A stretch of DNA of 6,909 nucleotides, from assembly GCA_016934435.1 (NCBI GenBank), contig JAFGSU010000368.1, positions 1 through 6,909 on the forward strand, given 5' to 3'. This document shows, piece by piece, positions 4,112 through 6,909 of the stretch. The notes beneath the pieces were generated by a model. That model was not told the DNA's origin and made no database searches. It saw only the letters and a list, made by a program, of their open reading frames with translations. Position numbers and translations under genes: made by a program. This DNA is from Candidatus Zhuqueibacterota bacterium. Lineage in GTDB: Bacteria; Zhuqueibacterota; Zhuqueibacteria; Residuimicrobiales; Residuimicrobiaceae. The first letter of the stretch is position 1. Every line of letters starts with the position of its first letter.

Positions 4112-6259
4112 TTAAATCGCTCCCGCAATGGTCAAGGTAAAATGCCGGATCGGCATCAGCGTTCGTTCCATCTGGGTGTGGCTGTGGTTGAAGAGATTGT
4201 TGACATGAGCGCTGAACGCCCAGTCGCCGATGCGATAGGTCAGATGCAGGTTCACCACTTTTTGCGCAACCCGATCATCATTGGGGTAGACTTTGACCAC
4301 CTCGATGCGGGATATGTAGCGATAGTCGCCGCTGATTTCGAATGGCCCGCGGCTGTAGAGGAGGGTGCTCTGTAAAATATGTCGCGGCCGGTACTGCAGC
4401 ACTTCGTCCAGGTCCAGATCGCGCGGGTCCATGTAGGTATAGCCGGCCTGCAGCGCCAGACCCTTGATGCCCGGCTGGAGGTGCAGGTTGGTCTCGGCGC
4501 CGGCGATGCGCGCGCGGGTGAAGTTGGTGAAACGGATGACGTTGTTTTCATCAGGCACCGGCTCGATCAAATCCCAGTAATCGCACCAGAACCCGGCCAG
4601 GTCCAGGGTCATAATCGGGAAGAGGCGTAGGTTGAATCCGGCCTCGTGCGACCAGGCGGTCTCCGATTTCAACAGTGGATTGGGCTGAAGGCGCAGTCCG
4701 GAATAGACCGAATTGGGGAACCGTTCCGACATGGACGCCACCCGGAATCCCTTGCCCGAAGAGGCGCGAAAGGACAACAGCGGCAGGGCGTGCCAGACCA
4801 TGCCGAACTTGGGGCTCAGTTCATGGTCATCATAGCCGGTGGTATCATCCCAGGAGTAATCGAAACGCACGCCGGCTGTCATGGATAAATTTACTAATAG
4901 TTTTTGTTCATACTGCGTATAAGCGGACACCATGTGCTGATCGTGCCTTCCCACTAACATGGAGTTGACATGATCCCAGCTTTCTTCGACGCCAAATGTG
5001 AGGGAGGAAAGGTTGTTGAACTGATAATCGCCCTGAATTTCCAGACCGTATTTATTGGCGCGCGAGGTGTTGCGGCTGTCATGAAAAAAATTCTTCCAGA
5101 AATTATGGAAATAGGACAACCGCGTCTTGAGGGCAAAGTTTTTGTTCACCGCCCATTGATGAAAGGCGTTGAGGCCGAATTTGCCCGAGTGCACATAATC
5201 GCCCACAGCCTCCGGCGGCACTTCGAGGGCATAGCGCTGACTGCGCCACATCAGCCCGGTGCCGGTTTTGCCTTCTTCGAACTGACTGGAAACCGTCAGA
5301 TTGGAATGCGCTGTGAGCGGCCGCTGCCATTTTCCGGCGGCATTATACCGTCGATAAAAACCGTTCTGCGCGTAACCGGTGGTATAGTGCTGTCCGAAAC
5401 TGAGCATCATTTCACCCTTTCCGATGCGGCGCGAGTGATCAATATCCAGATCGTTGAAATGGCGCAGCCGATCGGTCCATTCCCACTCCTCGTAAGGCGG
5501 TTGATCATAGATGCCGCCCGACAGCCGGATGTGGGTAACGGGTTTGCTGGTAGCGCTTTTGGTGATGACGTTGACGACGCCACCCATGGCGCTGCTGCCG
5601 TATAACGCCGAGCCGGCGCCGCGCACGATCTCGATGCGGTCGATCTGGGAAGCCGGGATGATGCTCCATTTAATGTCGCCGCTGTCGCCCGGCATCATGG
5701 GCACGCCATCGATGAGCAGGAGAACGCGACTGCCGGCGCCGTAGTTGAATCCGGAGGAGCCGCGGATGTTGATCTGCGTACCGATGAAATTGACACTGGT
5801 GGCGTGCTCCAACAGTTTGTCGAGGTAAACATCGTTCTTTTGCGCTAATTCACGGCTGGACATCACACCGACGCTGGTGGGGGAATCCTGAATGCTCTGC
5901 CGCCGCTTGCTGGCCGTCACCACCACTTCGCCGGATTCGATCATGGTCTGCTGTAACCGGATGTTGAGGGCCGTGGTGCGACCGCTCTCCACGACCACGT
6001 TCTTTTGTTCGAATGTGATATAGCCGACGATGGATGCGCGCAGCCGATAGGTGCCGGCCGGCAGATTCTGGATGGAAAAAGAGCCGTCTAAAGTGGTCAC
6101 CGCGCCCACCACCGTGCCGATCAACAGGACATTGGCGCCCGGCAGCGGCTGGCCGGTCTGCGCGTCCGTCACCCGGCCCGAAATAGCGCCCCGATTCTGC
6201 GCGGCAACAGAGCCGATAAAAAGAGAGCCGATGATATATAAGATAAATTTTCTTTTCAT
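4112..6259 (-). CDS. TonB-dependent outer membrane receptor with N-terminal carboxypeptidase-regulatory-like domain
   Basis: A 715-residue receptor. Residues 1-20 are a signal peptide ending in AAQ. Residues 25-105 form a carboxypeptidase-regulatory-like domain ('GRVTDAQTGQPLPGANV', 'TTLDGSFSIQNLPAGTYRLRASIVGY'). 'EVVVTASKR' at 111-119 is the TonB box region. Residues about 122-235 are the plug ('INIRGSSGFNYG', 'VLLLIDGVPM', 'RIEIVRGAGSALYGSSAMGG', 'VNVITK'). The rest is a 22-strand-type barrel with 'LSPKFGMVW', 'SFRASSGKGFRVASMSERFP' and a C-terminal 'VNLHLTYRIGDWAFSAHVNNLFNH'. It takes up a ligand across the outer membrane using energy from TonB-ExbBD. The substrate is unknown; the layout is of the FepA/BtuB-like class rather than the much longer SusC class. 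GGAAA seven bases before the ATG supports the start. It begins 12 bp after the preceding gene and probably shares its operon. Confidence 0.93.
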   Translation of the reverse strand: MKRKFILYIIGSLFIGSVAAQNRGAISGRVTDAQTGQPLPGANVLLIGTVVGAVTTLDGSFSIQNLPAGTYRLRASIVGYITFEQKNVVVESGRTTALNIRLQQTMIESGEVVVTASKRRQSIQDSPTSVGVMSSRELAQKNDVYLDKLLEHATSVNFIGTQINIRGSSGFNYGAGSRVLLLIDGVPMMPGDSGDIKWSIIPASQIDRIEIVRGAGSALYGSSAMGGVVNVITKSATSKPVTHIRLSGGIYDQPPYEEWEWTDRLRHFNDLDIDHSRRIGKGEMMLSFGQHYTTGYAQNGFYRRYNAAGKWQRPLTAHSNLTVSSQFEEGKTGTGLMWRSQRYALEVPPEAVGDYVHSGKFGLNAFHQWAVNKNFALKTRLSYFHNFWKNFFHDSRNTSRANKYGLEIQGDYQFNNLSSLTFGVEESWDHVNSMLVGRHDQHMVSAYTQYEQKLLVNLSMTAGVRFDYSWDDTTGYDDHELSPKFGMVWHALPLLSFRASSGKGFRVASMSERFPNSVYSGLRLQPNPLLKSETAWSHEAGFNLRLFPIMTLDLAGFWCDYWDLIEPVPDENNVIRFTNFTRARIAGAETNLHLQPGIKGLALQAGYTYMDPRDLDLDEVLQYRPRHILQSTLLYSRGPFEISGDYRYISRIEVVKVYPNDDRVAQKVVNLHLTYRIGDWAFSAHVNNLFNHSHTQMERTLMPIRHFTLTIAGAI

Positions 6260-6271
6260 GTTGTTTTCCGG

Positions 6272-6909
6272 TTATGGATTATGCCTAACGTTCGCACGTT
6301 CCCACGTTCTGACGTTCAATGCCGTCGACGAAACAGTCACGGTTATATTAATGTTACGCACATGCGTGGTATCGGTTAAAACTTTGATGCCGTTCAAACT
6401 GAAATAATTGCCCGCCATGCTGTTCAGGCCGATGCTTTCACCCTCTTTTATCAACAGGGCGGCAATGAGATGATAGGTTCCGGGCTGCACGTTGATGTGA
6501 TAGTAAGTGGAATCGAATCCCGGTTGCATGGGCAGGGCGAATGACAGGTCCAGCAGACTGGTAGGCAGGAACGGCGCGGTGGAGGCGACCATGACCACGC
6601 TCTGGGCGTTCTCCGGCCAGGTGCCCTGAACGCGCAGTTTGCCCTCGATGGTGCTATCGACTTTGCGTTTCGCCTTGCTGAGGTCGGCCTCCATATCGAT
6701 ATTTTCCAGCATGGTTTCGCGGTCCGGAATTTCCACCTTGCCGGGGGAGAGATGATTGGACGTGGGGAAAAATAATCCGATGATATTGGTCGGATCCCAC
6801 TCCTGGCCCTGTTGTTTCCAGACCACACCCACCGCCTGCAGCGAGGTGGGAGAGAGGTAGAAAACATAATCCACCGTATCCTGAAAGATGGGCAGGGCTT
6901 CGCCGAGGA
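6272..6909 (-). CDS. Probable envelope protein with tandem beta-sandwich-like repeats (5'-truncated)
   Basis: The frame is open to the window edge, so the N-terminus, and any signal or lipobox, lies outside; 211 residues are visible. Two segments align by eye, about 9-80 and about 131-194: 'DTVDYVFYLSP...AVGVVWKQQG...NIIGLFF...VEIPD...ENIDMEADL' against 'DSTYYHINVQPGTYHLIAALLIKEG...SMAGNYF...VLTD...NINITVTV'. Between them is 'IEGKLRVQGTWP...VVMVAST'. 'QPGTYHLIAALL' resembles carboxypeptidase-regulatory or prealbumin-like folds, but I do not recognise a named family. With the receptor gene 12 bp downstream on the same strand, it may be a surface partner or ligand-binding accessory of that receptor; this is inferred from position only. 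The last 15 residues or so are encoded by an 8-bp repeat tract. Confidence 0.75.
   Translation of the reverse strand, partial: LGEALPIFQDTVDYVFYLSPTSLQAVGVVWKQQGQEWDPTNIIGLFFPTSNHLSPGKVEIPDRETMLENIDMEADLSKAKRKVDSTIEGKLRVQGTWPENAQSVVMVASTAPFLPTSLLDLSFALPMQPGFDSTYYHINVQPGTYHLIAALLIKEGESIGLNSMAGNYFSLNGIKVLTDTTHVRNINITVTVSSTALNVRTWERANVRHNP
6290..6321. repeat. 8-bp tandem repeat at the 3' end of the envelope-protein gene
   Basis: Four consecutive octamers begin GTTC (GTTCGCAC, GTTCCCAC, GTTCTGAC, GTTCAATG), with three near-identical units and a diverged fourth. Read on the minus strand the unit is GTnnGAAC. It encodes the 'NVRTWERANVRH' tail, and its unit is not a multiple of three, so a copy-number change would shift the frame. 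Confidence 0.75.

Noticed and set aside
4970..5605. 211-codon plus-strand frame inside the receptor gene
   Set aside because: It is the antisense shadow of a well-supported TonB-dependent receptor in GC-rich DNA and shows no protein-family motifs.

Overview
The window looks like part of a chromosome from the wider FCB group (Bacteroidota, Ignavibacteria, Calditrichota, KSB1 and relatives). Two things point there. The first gene ends in a type IX secretion C-terminal sorting domain with the 'NYPNPFN...TTIKY' signature. The large gene on the right encodes a TonB-dependent receptor whose N-terminus carries a carboxypeptidase-regulatory-like domain, as is common in that group. The species cannot be told from the sequence. 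Base composition changes along the window: about 1-1519 is AT-rich, 1520-4110 is a patchwork, and 4112-6909 is clearly GC-richer.

Layout. (1) 2-1519, plus strand: the 3' part of a type IX-secreted surface or extracellular protein with two diverged domain repeats, then a small exported protein with a BamE/SmpA-like C-terminal motif. (2) 1520-2224: no convincing gene. This stretch holds interleaved direct repeats (two families, two copies each), an 18-20 bp inverted repeat pair, a cluster of small palindromes with matching arms, and a short possible coding remnant. (3) 2225-3956, minus strand: a toxin-antitoxin block. In transcription order it holds mazE-mazF, a 3' stump of higB, higA, then an AbrB-type antitoxin and a PIN-domain (VapC) toxin. 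Spacings are short, and a promoter and palindromic operator are visible in front of mazE. (4) 4112-6909, minus strand: the 3' part of a gene for a secreted or lipoprotein-like repeat protein, followed 12 bp later by the TonB-dependent receptor, probably one operon.

How it fits together. Regions 2 and 3 look like a small accumulation site for toxin-antitoxin cassettes between two unrelated chromosomal blocks. Three modules of different families sit head to tail. One has lost almost all of its toxin gene, leaving higA as an orphan antitoxin directly behind mazF. The vapBC pair is flanked by a 9-bp direct repeat and by copies of the two repeat families. No complete new system can be demonstrated. 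The most interesting parts are the mazF/higB junction, the repeat architecture around vapBC, and the palindrome cluster.
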